Of a stretch of DNA of 34,973 nucleotides, positions 1 to 8,623 are shown in pieces. This DNA comes from JAAGZL01 sp050291365 (GTDB lineage Bacteria; Pseudomonadota; Gammaproteobacteria; Chromatiales; Chromatiaceae). The translations under genes and the position numbers were made by a program. The notes below the pieces were generated by a model. That model did no database searches. It saw only the letters and a list, made by a program, of their open reading frames with translations, and was not told where the DNA came from. Location: the NCBI GenBank assembly GCA_050291365.1, contig JBNKJS010000037.1, positions 1-34,973 of the forward strand, in the 5' to 3' direction. The number at the start of each line of letters is the position of its first letter. Position 1 is the first letter of the stretch.

Positions 1-1
1 C

Positions 2-1456
2 ATGCTCTACATGGGTTATGTTGGCTTCTCTGTGGCCTTTGCCTTTGCTATTGCAGCCATGCTAAGCGGCCGTCTGGACGCGGCCTGGGCGCGCTGGTCG
101 CGGCCCTGGACCAATGTGGCCTGGGTGTTTCTGACTCTGGGTATAGTGCTCGGAAGTTGGTGGGCCTACTACGAACTAGGCTGGGGTGGCTGGTGGTTCT
201 GGGATCCGGTAGAGAACGCATCCTTCATGCCGTGGCTCGTGGGTACTGCCCTGATTCACTCCCTGGCTGTGACCGAGAAACGGGGGGCCTTCAAGGCCTG
301 GACCGTGTTGCTGGCGATCTTCGCCTTCTCTCTGAGTCTGCTGGGGACTTTCCTGGTGCGTTCCGGTGTATTGAGTTCGGTACATGCATTTGCCACCGAT
401 CCATCCCGCGGCGTCTTTATCCTGCTATTCCTCTCATTGGTGATCGGCGGTTCCCTGCTGCTCTACTCCTGGCGCGCCTCCCAGATCCGCAGTTCAGTCC
501 ACTTTAGCCTCTTCTCCCGAGAGACGGGCCTGCTGCTGAATAATGTATTTCTGGTGGTTGCCGCATGCAGTATCCTGCTAGGAACCCTCTACCCTCTGAT
601 TCTGGACGCCATTGGTGTGGGCAAGATCTCCGTGGGACCGCCCTATTTCAATAGTGTGTTTATTCCCCTAACCGCTCCCCTGGCGGCCCTGGTGGGTATA
701 GGTGCCCTGGCGCGCTGGAAAAAAGAGGACGGTATGGTTCTGGCCCGTAAACTTGCGCTGCCGCTAATCTTGAGTGTGGCGATTGGGTTGGCTATCAGCC
801 TGTTTCTCCTGCCGCACTTCAGTCTGGGTGTAACCATTGGTCTGGTGTTGGCGGTATGGGTACTCCTGACCTCAGCGGTTTGGGTAAAAGATCAGGGTGG
901 TGTTGCTGGTCTCGCGGGTTCGTTTAAGAATATCACTCGTGCCGGTTGGGGCATGTTCTTTGGCCACATCGGTATAGCAGTGTTTGTTATAGGTCTGGTG
1001 ATTACCTCAAACTATAGCCAGGAAAAGGATCTGCGTATCGAGAAGGGTCAGAGCTACCAGTTGGGCGGCTATGAGTTTCTGTTTAAGGGGGCGGAGAGGG
1101 CCAAAGGTCCAAACTATGTCATGGACCGAGGTGAGGTGGATGTAAGCAAGGACGGTTCACCCGTTACCACCCTCTATCCGGAAAAACGCAACTACCGCAG
1201 CGGCATGCCTATGACCGAGGCCGGGATTGATGCCGGTCTAACCCGGGATCTATTCGTGGCCCTGGGAGAGCCGCTAGGTAAAGAGGGTGCGTGGAGTCTG
1301 CGCATCTATCATAAGCCCTTTGTGCGTTGGGTCTGGCTGGGCGGCCTGCTGATGGCCTTTGGTGGCCTGTTGGCGGCAATGGATAAGAGATATTTTAGAC
1401 TGGCCCGCAAGGCGCGCCAGGATGCAGAGGCAAACAAGGCCGAGGCGACAGCATGA
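2..1456 (+). CDS. ccmF: Cytochrome c heme lyase subunit CcmF, 5'-truncated by window edge
   Basis: CcmF is the membrane subunit of the Ccm system I heme lyase, which attaches heme to apocytochromes c on the periplasmic side. The visible part is 484 residues of alternating hydrophobic helices. It contains the tryptophan-rich WWD signature (GWGGWWFWDPVENASF, about residues 60-75) that binds heme in this family, followed by the conserved LGTFLVRSGVLSSVHAF segment. Family members run to about 650 residues, so some 170 N-terminal residues lie outside the window and the ATG at position 2 is internal. The gene ends in an ATGA overlap with ccmG, as expected for a tightly coupled ccm operon. Confidence 0.96.
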   Translation: MLYMGYVGFSVAFAFAIAAMLSGRLDAAWARWSRPWTNVAWVFLTLGIVLGSWWAYYELGWGGWWFWDPVENASFMPWLVGTALIHSLAVTEKRGAFKAWTVLLAIFAFSLSLLGTFLVRSGVLSSVHAFATDPSRGVFILLFLSLVIGGSLLLYSWRASQIRSSVHFSLFSRETGLLLNNVFLVVAACSILLGTLYPLILDAIGVGKISVGPPYFNSVFIPLTAPLAALVGIGALARWKKEDGMVLARKLALPLILSVAIGLAISLFLLPHFSLGVTIGLVLAVWVLLTSAVWVKDQGGVAGLAGSFKNITRAGWGMFFGHIGIAVFVIGLVITSNYSQEKDLRIEKGQSYQLGGYEFLFKGAERAKGPNYVMDRGEVDVSKDGSPVTTLYPEKRNYRSGMPMTEAGIDAGLTRDLFVALGEPLGKEGAWSLRIYHKPFVRWVWLGGLLMAFGGLLAAMDKRYFRLARKARQDAEANKAEATA

Positions 1457-2004
1457 AAACACGTTACCTGATCCCATTTGGAATCTTCATGGCCATCATG
1501 GCCATATTCGTACTGGGCCTCTATAAGATGAAGCAGGACCCAAACTTCGTGCGGAATGTGCCTTCGGTATTGATCGGCAAGCAGGCCCCGGAGATCGTCC
1601 TGCCTGATCTTTTGGATCACTCTAAGACGGTTAAATCATCAGATCTGTTGGGCCAGGTGTGGATATTGAATGTCTGGGCCACCTGGTGCCAGGAGTGTTG
1701 GCGCGAGCACCCATATCTGGTGCATTTGGCAAAGAACGAAGGGGTGAAATTCTTTGGCATAGATTGGCGGGATGATGCAGAGGCTGCCAAGGAGATGTTG
1801 CAGAAAAAGGGCAACCCGTTTATCGCCGTAGGTTTTGATCCTGAGAGTAAGGCCATTATGAACTGGGGGGTCTACGGTGCACCAGAGACCTTTGTAATAG
1901 ACAAGCAGGGCACCATTCGCTGGAAGCATACCGGCGCCTTGAATCCGCAGGTATGGCAGGAAAAGCTAAAACCCCTGCTGCAGAAGCTGGAGCAGGGTCA
2001 ATGA
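1453..2004 (+). CDS. ccmG: Thiol:disulfide interchange protein CcmG/DsbE
   Basis: This is a membrane-anchored periplasmic thioredoxin that keeps apocytochrome CXXCH cysteines reduced for heme ligation. It has one N-terminal transmembrane anchor (about residues 6-24) and then a thioredoxin fold. The active site is W78-C79-Q80-E81-C82, followed by the conserved E85/P87 of CcmG-type proteins, and the cis-proline is in GAPET (P144). Length (183 residues) is normal for the family. The start ATG overlaps the ccmF stop and its own stop overlaps the ccmH start. The CQEC dipeptide between the cysteines is less usual than the CPTC or CEPC type motifs common in CcmG, but both cysteines are present, so it should be active. 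Confidence 0.95.
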   Translation: MKTRYLIPFGIFMAIMAIFVLGLYKMKQDPNFVRNVPSVLIGKQAPEIVLPDLLDHSKTVKSSDLLGQVWILNVWATWCQECWREHPYLVHLAKNEGVKFFGIDWRDDAEAAKEMLQKKGNPFIAVGFDPESKAIMNWGVYGAPETFVIDKQGTIRWKHTGALNPQVWQEKLKPLLQKLEQGQ

Positions 2005-2456
2005 AAAGAGTCTTCTTTTTAACACTGCTGCTGTTGCCCATGCTGGTATTTGCCAACATTGAGGCCTACCGTTTTGACGATCCGGAAAAAGAGGCGCGTT
2101 ACCATACTCTGATAAAAGAGCTGCGTTGCGTGGTGTGTGTGAGCCAGAATATCGCCGACTCTAATGCAGAGCTGGCCCAGGATCTGCGCCGCCAGACCTA
2201 CGAGATGATACAGCAAGGGTCCAGTAACGAAGAGATAGTGACCTTCATGGTGCAGCGCTATGGAGACTTTGTGCTCTATCGCCCACCGTTAAAACCTTCA
2301 ACTATGTTGTTGTGGGCGGGACCTTTTCTCATCTTCGGGATCGGCGCGATCGTTCTGATTGTGTTTATTCGTCGCCGCAACCAGGAACCAGAGGTTGAGT
2401 TGACCAGCGAAGAACATGCGCGGGCCCAAGGTCTGCTCGATGACGATAAATGCTAA
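2001..2456 (+). CDS. ccmH: Cytochrome c maturation protein CcmH (CycL-type)
   Basis: CcmH is a periplasmic thiol oxidoreductase that works with CcmG and CcmF in heme ligation. A signal peptide (about residues 1-18, ending VFA) is followed by the diagnostic LRCVVCVSQN motif with cysteines C43 and C46, and one C-terminal transmembrane helix lies at about residues 104-125. I chose the ATG at 2001 rather than an in-frame start 48 bases upstream because it gives a clean signal peptide and a 4-bp ATGA overlap with ccmG. The 151-residue length fits the short CcmH form, with the TPR part encoded separately as ccmI just downstream. Confidence 0.94.
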   Translation: MKRVFFLTLLLLPMLVFANIEAYRFDDPEKEARYHTLIKELRCVVCVSQNIADSNAELAQDLRRQTYEMIQQGSSNEEIVTFMVQRYGDFVLYRPPLKPSTMLLWAGPFLIFGIGAIVLIVFIRRRNQEPEVELTSEEHARAQGLLDDDKC

Positions 2457-2490
2457 TAGATTTAGCTAGGACAGTTACCTGGAAATAAGT

Positions 2491-3348
2491 ATGACGACCT
2501 TCACCATAATTGCCGCAGTGATGATATTGCTTGCCCTGGCCATGCTGGCCCCGGCGCTTCTACGCAAGCGGGAGATGGCCGTATCTGATCGTAATGAACA
2601 GAATGTGATCATTGCACGTGAGCGTCTGCAGGAGATGGAGGCGGACCTAAGGGCCGAGAAGATCAGCCAGGAGGAGTTTGACCAGGCCAAGGTGGAGCTG
2701 GAGCAGGCCCTGCTGCTTGATCTGAAAGAGGAAGATGGCCCAGGTGAAGTGACGGCCGGTCCTGGAAAGTTGACCCTGGGCGTTTTGGCAGTGGTTATAC
2801 CTGCGGCGGCCATCTTAATTTATTTGACATTGGGTATGCCTGAGATGGTTGAGAACAATGCAGCTAAACAGGCATCCCAGAGCACAAATAGGCAGGGCGC
2901 ACTGCCCTCTGTGGAGCAGATGGTAGTAGCTTTGAAAAAGCGCCTGCAAGAGAAACCGGATGATGCCCAAGGCTGGTTCATGTTAGGTCGCACCTACATG
3001 GCCATGGAGCAGTACCCTCAAGCGGTAGAGGCCTACGAAAACCTGCTAAAACTTACCGGAGATGAACCTACGGTATTACTCTCAGTGGCCGAAGCGATAA
3101 CTTTTACTAATAATGGCGACATGAAGGGGCGTCCAGCAGAGCTGATTCGAAAAGCCCTCAAGATGGCGCCGGATAACCAGTCAGCCTTATGGATGGGTGG
3201 TCTGTTAGAGAGTCAGGAAGGAAATTACTCAAAGACGCTGGATCTATGGCGCCGTCTGGAGCCAGCGCTGGCGGACGATCCTGGCTCACAACAGAAGATC
3301 AGGCAATTAATCAAAGAGGTAGAAAAGAAACAGAGCGGAAATAACTAA
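2491..3348 (+). CDS. ccmI: Cytochrome c maturation protein CcmI (CycH), TPR apocytochrome chaperone
   Basis: CcmI presents apocytochrome c to the CcmF/CcmH heme lyase. The protein has an N-terminal transmembrane helix (about 5-24), a charged coiled-coil linker rich in Glu and Arg, a second transmembrane helix (about 92-112), and then a periplasmic TPR region (motifs such as GWFMLGRTYMAMEQYPQAVEAY near residues 160-185). This arrangement and the 285-residue length match CcmI. It follows ccmH after 34 bp and is probably in the same transcript. Confidence 0.92.
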   Translation: MTTFTIIAAVMILLALAMLAPALLRKREMAVSDRNEQNVIIARERLQEMEADLRAEKISQEEFDQAKVELEQALLLDLKEEDGPGEVTAGPGKLTLGVLAVVIPAAAILIYLTLGMPEMVENNAAKQASQSTNRQGALPSVEQMVVALKKRLQEKPDDAQGWFMLGRTYMAMEQYPQAVEAYENLLKLTGDEPTVLLSVAEAITFTNNGDMKGRPAELIRKALKMAPDNQSALWMGGLLESQEGNYSKTLDLWRRLEPALADDPGSQQKIRQLIKEVEKKQSGNN

Positions 3349-3471
3349 AGAGCGTAATTAATAAATTTATATAGGCTCAAGATACAGCTATCTCTGCCGC
3401 TAACACTATAAATGATAAGGATTTAAGAATCTGCAGGGTTGCAGCGATCAGAATTTCTGAGGGACTAAAAT

Positions 3472-4443
3472 TTGTTTCGAGAGCTGCTGTTTCCTTTTGT
3501 AATCTGTTTTCTACTTGTTTGGGCAATCTCCTCTCAGGCGGACAGTGTCCGTGTTGGCGAGCCGTTGCTTCCCTTGCATCCATATCAAAACCTGGATCCG
3601 CGCAAAGTTGCTCTGGGGGATATGCTTTTTCACGATAAGCGCCTATCGGCGGATAATTCCATTAGCTGTGCCAGCTGTCATGTGCTCTCCTCCAACGGTT
3701 CGGATAGTCTGGCCTCATCCGTAGGTGTTGGTAAGGTTGTAGGGCCCATAAAGGCGCCTACGGTATATAACTCAGCCTATAATTTCGCTCAATTCTGGGA
3801 CGGCCGTGCCGCCACTCTGGAAGAGCAGGCAGCAGGGCCGGTACACAACCCTATAGAGATGGACTCAAACTGGGAACAGGTGCTGGGTAAGCTGAAGAAT
3901 GACGCAAAACTGGTTGAGCTTTTTGGGAAGGCCTATCCAGATGGGCTCAATGCGAAAAATATCACCAGTGCCATAGCTGAATTTGAGCGCTCTTTGATCA
4001 CTATAGACTCCCCCTTTGATCGCTGGTTACAAGGGTATGACTCTGCCCTGAGCGAAAAAGAGAGGAATGGATACCGCTTATTCAAGTCCTACGGTTGCTC
4101 CAGCTGTCATCAGGGGCGAAATGTTGGTGGTAACATGTATGCTTACATGGGGGCTATGGGAGACTATTTCGCCGACAGAGGCGGTGAGATAGCTGAGGCA
4201 GATCTGGGACGCTTTAATGTTACAAAAGATGAGTTGGACCGCCACCTGTTCAAGGTCCCCAGCCTACGACTTGCAGCGCGCCAAAAGTACTTTTTTCATG
4301 ATAGTAGCCAAACCGAACTAGAAGATGCTATCAAGGTAATGGGGCGTTATCAGCTTGGTCGTGACATTCCCAGAAAGGATATTTCCGATATTGCCGCATT
4401 TATTCGTTCACTGGTGGGAAAACACCCAAGGCTGAAGCCATGA
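3472..4443 (+). CDS. Diheme cytochrome c peroxidase / MauG family protein
   Basis: This is a periplasmic protein with an N-terminal signal sequence (about residues 1-23) and two c-type heme sites, CASCH (66-70) and CSSCH (209-213). The bacterial peroxidase signatures FWDGRAATLEEQAAGP, FKVPSLR and MGRYQLG (M290, the position of the distal methionine ligand in classical enzymes) are all present. Such enzymes reduce hydrogen peroxide with electrons from cytochromes, or act as MauG-type oxidases. The loop after the first heme reads SVGVG where many classical peroxidases have a histidine-bearing GHG, so activation may differ. Translation starts at TTG after a GAGGG ribosome site, because no ATG gives the full signal peptide. 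The gene lies 123 bp after ccmI and overlaps the next gene by ATGA. Confidence 0.88.
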   Translation: MFRELLFPFVICFLLVWAISSQADSVRVGEPLLPLHPYQNLDPRKVALGDMLFHDKRLSADNSISCASCHVLSSNGSDSLASSVGVGKVVGPIKAPTVYNSAYNFAQFWDGRAATLEEQAAGPVHNPIEMDSNWEQVLGKLKNDAKLVELFGKAYPDGLNAKNITSAIAEFERSLITIDSPFDRWLQGYDSALSEKERNGYRLFKSYGCSSCHQGRNVGGNMYAYMGAMGDYFADRGGEIAEADLGRFNVTKDELDRHLFKVPSLRLAARQKYFFHDSSQTELEDAIKVMGRYQLGRDIPRKDISDIAAFIRSLVGKHPRLKP

Positions 4444-7400
4444 TACAGCATTATTGGCGGAGAAAACGTTACCTTCTGATCGCTGCCTTGGTGGTTATTA
4501 TCGGGTTGTTTCTGGTATCACATTCCACGAATGTTGAGCAGTATAGCCTGCACTCCCGCATGTTGCTTCAGTTAAAAGAGTTGGACGCGCGTCTGGATAG
4601 AGACGTTTTACAGGTCAGCTCGTTTCTGCTGAGTCATTACGATTCACTGGCGGTTACCACTAATAATATACGCCAGCTCAGCAACAATATGCTGGATCCT
4701 AAATTCGGCTTCTACACCCATACCGAGCCGGTTGTGGATCGGGCTCTGGATAGATATCTTCAGGCGATAGAGCAGAAGCTGGTTGTCCTGGAGCGTATTA
4801 AGTTTCAGGCCGCGCTTTTGCGCAATGGGCTGCAGTATCTACCCACTGTGGCGATGGAGGTGCATAAGTACGATGGTAAGCTGGAAGATGAGGCGGTTGA
4901 CCTGTTGAATCGTCTGTATCGCTACAACCTGTTTCAAGGTGGGGAAGAGGGGCAGAAAATCCAAAAAGATATCGATCGTCTGGCTGCTAGTACCGGCAAT
5001 CATCCCCATAAAAAGTTGTTAGACAATATTATTTTTCATATGCGCGCTAATCTGAAAGGGCTCATACGGCTGGCTGAATTAAAACAGCATTTTCTTGGGA
5101 TAGCGGCGACAGAGCGTTATGAAGAACTGACTTCGGCCTATAGTGCATATCATGCCAACAAGGTAAGAAATGCCGAGTGGTTGAGCGGTGGATTGATGAT
5201 ATCCACAGTGTTGTTGTTAAGTCTACTTGGTTGGTTATTACGTTATCTTGACTCCGCCCGCGAGTCAGCGCAAAGCTCCTGGGATCGGTTGAGCGATGCG
5301 GTTGAGAGTGTTAACGAGGCCTTTGCCCTGTTCGATGCTGACGGCAAGTTGGTGTTGTTTAACAGCAAATGGATGGAATTCTACCCCTGGCTGAAAGGAT
5401 TAAAGCCAGGCAGCACCTTGTTAAATATGCGTGAGGCTAATGTCGATCATATTATCTATGAAGAGGCTAAGAATGGCATAACAATAGATGAGGCAGGCCT
5501 TGATTACGTAGATGAGACTTACGTTGAGCATTTGGATGACGAACGCTGGTATCTTGCAAGTGACGCTTGTACCAGTGAGGGGGGTATGGCGTGTGTTCGA
5601 GTTGATATTACAGAATCCAAGCGCATAGAGTCAGATCTGAAAAAATTGAGTCGTGCCCTTGAGCAGAGCCCGGCGTCGGTGGTAATCACCGATACCAATG
5701 GCATCATCGAGTATGTCAATCCGAAGTTTGAGGAGATGTCTGGGTATAGTGCTGAGGAGGCTATAGGGGAGAATCCACGAATATTGAAGTCGGGTGATAA
5801 ACGGCCTGAAGAGTACAAGGAGCTATGGGAAACCATCTCTGCCGGACAGGAGTGGAGAGGTGTGTTTCACAACAGGCGCAAAGACGGCAGTATCTATTGG
5901 GAAGCAGCATCCATCTCGGGGCTGCGCGGAGATAGTGGGAATATCACCCACTACATTGCAGTTAAAGAGGACATCACAGCCCGTAAGCGCGCAGAAGACC
6001 AGTTGCGCATGAATGCCACGGTGTTTGATACTGCCAGTGAGGGTATCGTGGTTTCCGATGCCAACAACCGGGTTAAGACGGTCAATCCGGCCTTTACCCG
6101 GATTACCGGGTACCAACCCGAAGATATCATCGGACAGAATCCAAAGATTCTTAGTTCAGGGAGACATGAGCCTGAGTTCTACCGCTTGATGTGGGAGCAG
6201 ATCAACAACAGAGGATTCTGGTCCGGGGAGATATGGAACCGCCGTAAGGATGGAAGTGTGTACCCAGAATGGATATCTATAGTTGTGATTCGGGATGAGA
6301 AGACCGATGAGGTCAAAGAGTATGTTGCTGTCTTCTCAGATATCTCCCAGCGTAAACGGGACGAGGAGCAGATTCGCCGTCAGGCTAACTATGACGCCCT
6401 GACCGGTCTGCCTAATCGTTCGCTTTTTTTCGATCGTCTGAACCAGGCAGTAATATCGGCCCGACGAGAAAATGGTCTACTGGGCCTGCTGTTTGTTGAT
6501 CTCGATCGCTTTAAGGCGGTGAACGATACATTTGGTCATGTTCTAGGCGATGAAATTCTGCAGGAAGTGGGGGAACGGTTAAAGATATGCGTTCGGGATT
6601 CAGATACTGTGGCCCGCCTGGGTGGTGACGAGTTTGTGGTACTAGTTCACGATCTGATGGAGGTGAATGATGCGGCGTATGTCGCGGATAAGGTCATTGA
6701 ACAGATGTCTACCCCGTTCTCTATCGGTAGTCGAAAGGTATCGCTGGGTGCGAGTATCGGCATCACCATCTATCCGGAAGATACGGATAATGCAGAAGAG
6801 ATGATGCGCAATGCTGATATGGCTATGTACCGTGCCAAAGAGGGAGGGCGCAACCGTTATCAATTTTTTACTATCGGTATGCAGGAGCAGGTTAAGGAAC
6901 GGACTGAGTTGGAGCAGGATCTACGTCAGGCCGTAGAGCGAGATGAGTTAATGCTCTACTATCAGCCTATTATCGATTCGCAGTCAGGGGCTATGTCCAG
7001 CGTCGAGGCATTGCTACGATGGAATCACCCCAGGCGAGGTTTGATCTCACCAGAGACCTTTATTCCTCTTGCCGAGGATGGAGGTATGATAATTCCGATA
7101 GGGAACTATGTGATGGAGGAGGCGTGTAGCCAGCTTAGGGAGTGGCGGGATGATGGTTTAGATTTCAATATTTCGGTCAATATTTCCTATCGCCAGTTGA
7201 GTAAGGAGTTCTCTCCCTGGGTGGTCTCCAGTATATTGAAGGAGTATGGGGTGCGTGGGGAGTGGTTGACGCTTGAGATAACCGAGGGGTTGTTAATGGA
7301 TGACAGTCCAGAGGTACTTGAATGGTTGAACGGATTCAAAAAACTGGGGATTGGCCTCTCTATAGATGATTTCGGTACTGGATACTCTTCCCTCAGCTAC

Positions 7401-7679
7401 CTAAAGCGATTTCCGGTGGATGTGCTCAAAATAGACCGTAGCTTCGTGCGCGGGCTGCCGGATGACGTTGGTGACGCCTCCCTGGTTGAGGCCATATTGG
7501 CTATGGCCAAAAGTCTGGGACTCAAGGTTGTGGCGGAAGGGGTTGAAACCGAACATCAGAGAACATTTCTGCGCAAGCATGGCTGTGATCGTCTGCAAGG
7601 ATTCTACTACGGCAAGCCGATGCCGGAACCACAGCTAAAAGTTTGGTTGGCTGAGCAGGAAAACGCCTCTTCTAAATAG
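4440..7679 (+). CDS. Membrane PAS-PAS-PAS-GGDEF-EAL c-di-GMP signalling protein
   Basis: This 1079-residue protein is a bifunctional-type c-di-GMP enzyme. Two transmembrane helices (about 9-28 and 250-270) enclose a helical periplasmic sensor of some 220 residues that may be a DAHL-type domain (inference). Three PAS regions follow (about 275-385, 395-515, 520-645). The diguanylate cyclase domain has an intact GGDEF (728-732) and an RDSD inhibitory site five residues before it. The phosphodiesterase domain has EALLRW from E856, the EITEG motif, DDFGTG (976-981), KIDRSF and AEGVET. Both catalytic sets look complete, so direction of activity cannot be read from sequence. The ATGA overlap with the diheme peroxidase suggests the sensor reads a periplasmic redox or peroxide cue. 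Confidence 0.93.
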   Translation: MIQHYWRRKRYLLIAALVVIIGLFLVSHSTNVEQYSLHSRMLLQLKELDARLDRDVLQVSSFLLSHYDSLAVTTNNIRQLSNNMLDPKFGFYTHTEPVVDRALDRYLQAIEQKLVVLERIKFQAALLRNGLQYLPTVAMEVHKYDGKLEDEAVDLLNRLYRYNLFQGGEEGQKIQKDIDRLAASTGNHPHKKLLDNIIFHMRANLKGLIRLAELKQHFLGIAATERYEELTSAYSAYHANKVRNAEWLSGGLMISTVLLLSLLGWLLRYLDSARESAQSSWDRLSDAVESVNEAFALFDADGKLVLFNSKWMEFYPWLKGLKPGSTLLNMREANVDHIIYEEAKNGITIDEAGLDYVDETYVEHLDDERWYLASDACTSEGGMACVRVDITESKRIESDLKKLSRALEQSPASVVITDTNGIIEYVNPKFEEMSGYSAEEAIGENPRILKSGDKRPEEYKELWETISAGQEWRGVFHNRRKDGSIYWEAASISGLRGDSGNITHYIAVKEDITARKRAEDQLRMNATVFDTASEGIVVSDANNRVKTVNPAFTRITGYQPEDIIGQNPKILSSGRHEPEFYRLMWEQINNRGFWSGEIWNRRKDGSVYPEWISIVVIRDEKTDEVKEYVAVFSDISQRKRDEEQIRRQANYDALTGLPNRSLFFDRLNQAVISARRENGLLGLLFVDLDRFKAVNDTFGHVLGDEILQEVGERLKICVRDSDTVARLGGDEFVVLVHDLMEVNDAAYVADKVIEQMSTPFSIGSRKVSLGASIGITIYPEDTDNAEEMMRNADMAMYRAKEGGRNRYQFFTIGMQEQVKERTELEQDLRQAVERDELMLYYQPIIDSQSGAMSSVEALLRWNHPRRGLISPETFIPLAEDGGMIIPIGNYVMEEACSQLREWRDDGLDFNISVNISYRQLSKEFSPWVVSSILKEYGVRGEWLTLEITEGLLMDDSPEVLEWLNGFKKLGIGLSIDDFGTGYSSLSYLKRFPVDVLKIDRSFVRGLPDDVGDASLVEAILAMAKSLGLKVVAEGVETEHQRTFLRKHGCDRLQGFYYGKPMPEPQLKVWLAEQENASSK

Positions 7680-7680
7680 C

Positions 7681-7700
7681 GCCCTCTATTCTGATAGGGC
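7681..7700. terminator. Short hairpin at the convergent rph / GGDEF-EAL junction
   Basis: GCCC(T) and (A)GGGC arms with additional TAT/ATA pairing form a small stem that spans the last codons of rph, 2 bp after the stop of the GGDEF-EAL gene. There is no T tract on either side, so termination activity is doubtful. Confidence 0.25.
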
Positions 7701-8402
7701 TAGCTGCTGCGCTTCGAATAACTGTTTAATGCCGTGCCGCGCTAACGCTAGCATGGCGTTCAGTTCATCTTGATCAAAGGGGTGCCCCTCGGCGGTTCCC
7801 TGCACCTCGATAAAGGCCCCGCTATCGTTCATAACCACATTCATGTCTGTCTCTGCTGTGGAGTCTTCCGCATAATCCAGGTCCAGTACCGGTGTGCCCT
7901 GATATATGCCAACGGAAACAGAGGCAATAGTATTGGTGATTGGATTGGTCGATATCTTGCCGGATGCAAGCAGAGAGTTAATCGCATCAGACAGAGCAAC
8001 AAACCCCCCTGTGATGGATGCGGTTCTGGTGCCGCCGTCTGCCTGGATTACATCACAATCCAGGGTTATGGTACGTTCGCCCAATGCTTTTAGCTCTACT
8101 GCAGCCCGCATAGAGCGTCCGATGAGACGTTGAATCTCAAGAGTGCGTCCGCCCTGCTTGCCGCGACTGGCTTCACGTCCCATACGTTCTCCGGTAGAGC
8201 GGGGGAGCATGCCATACTCGGCAGTAATCCAGCCCTGCCCCTTGCCCTTGAGAAATCCGGGTACCCGGTCTTCGACTGAGGCGGTACAGAGTACCTTAGT
8301 ATTACCAAACTCCACCAATACTGAACCTTCGGCATGCATGGTGTAGTTGCGTGTTAAAGTGATCTGGCGAAGCTGGTCGGTGTTACGGCCGCTTGGTCTC
8401 AT
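7686..8402 (-). CDS. rph: Ribonuclease PH
   Basis: RNase PH is a phosphate-dependent 3'-5' exoribonuclease that trims tRNA precursors. The protein is 238 residues, the family norm. It begins MRPSGR, contains the EYGMLPRSTGERM segment and an arginine-rich EIQRLIGRSMRAAV helix, and has the CDVIQADGGTRTASITG motif near residues 114-130 that forms the phosphate and active site. An AGGAG ribosome site precedes the ATG. It converges on the GGDEF-EAL gene and is separated from the upstream phosphatase by a hairpin terminator, so it probably has its own promoter in the 50-bp AT-rich stretch upstream. Confidence 0.96.
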   Translation of the reverse strand: MRPSGRNTDQLRQITLTRNYTMHAEGSVLVEFGNTKVLCTASVEDRVPGFLKGKGQGWITAEYGMLPRSTGERMGREASRGKQGGRTLEIQRLIGRSMRAAVELKALGERTITLDCDVIQADGGTRTASITGGFVALSDAINSLLASGKISTNPITNTIASVSVGIYQGTPVLDLDYAEDSTAETDMNVVMNDSGAFIEVQGTAEGHPFDQDELNAMLALARHGIKQLFEAQQLALSE

Positions 8403-8454
8403 TTTTTGCTCCTAGCTAGGATAATTTATAAAGGAGATCCAGATTTTTCCTGGG

Positions 8455-8476
8455 AAAAACGCCAGGAGCGTTTTTT
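8455..8476. terminator. Bidirectional intrinsic terminator between PP2C and rph
   Basis: AAAAACGC - CAGGA - GCGTTTTT forms a perfect 8-bp stem with a 5-base loop, flanked by A and T runs so that both strands show a stem followed by U-rich RNA. On the minus strand it would end the kinase/phosphatase transcript before rph. Confidence 0.7.
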
Positions 8477-8549
8477 ACCAGCTCTGCTGGCCCGAAGGAC
8501 AGGATGTCCGGAGTAATTTGTTTAGGTATAAACTGCAATTGTGAAAACA

Positions 8550-8606
8550 GGCGGCAGATTATATTTTACTTTCTGATATAAATATATCATTCATATTAGT
8601 GCCGCC
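8550..8606. repeat. GGCGGCA/TGCCGCC inverted repeat around an AT-rich core
   Basis: Seven-base GC arms at 8550-8556 and 8600-8606 enclose 43 bp of very AT-rich DNA that itself holds a GATATAAATATATC palindrome. It lies just after the stop of the PP2C gene. It could fold as a long-loop 3' hairpin in the phosphatase transcript or be a tiny mobile remnant. No function is assigned. Confidence 0.45.
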
Positions 8607-8623
8607 CTCATGAAATGTCCCGG

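Noticed and set aside
1953..2000. Upstream start for ccmH inside ccmG
   Set aside because: Would destroy the signal peptide. The ATGA overlap at 2001 is the better start.
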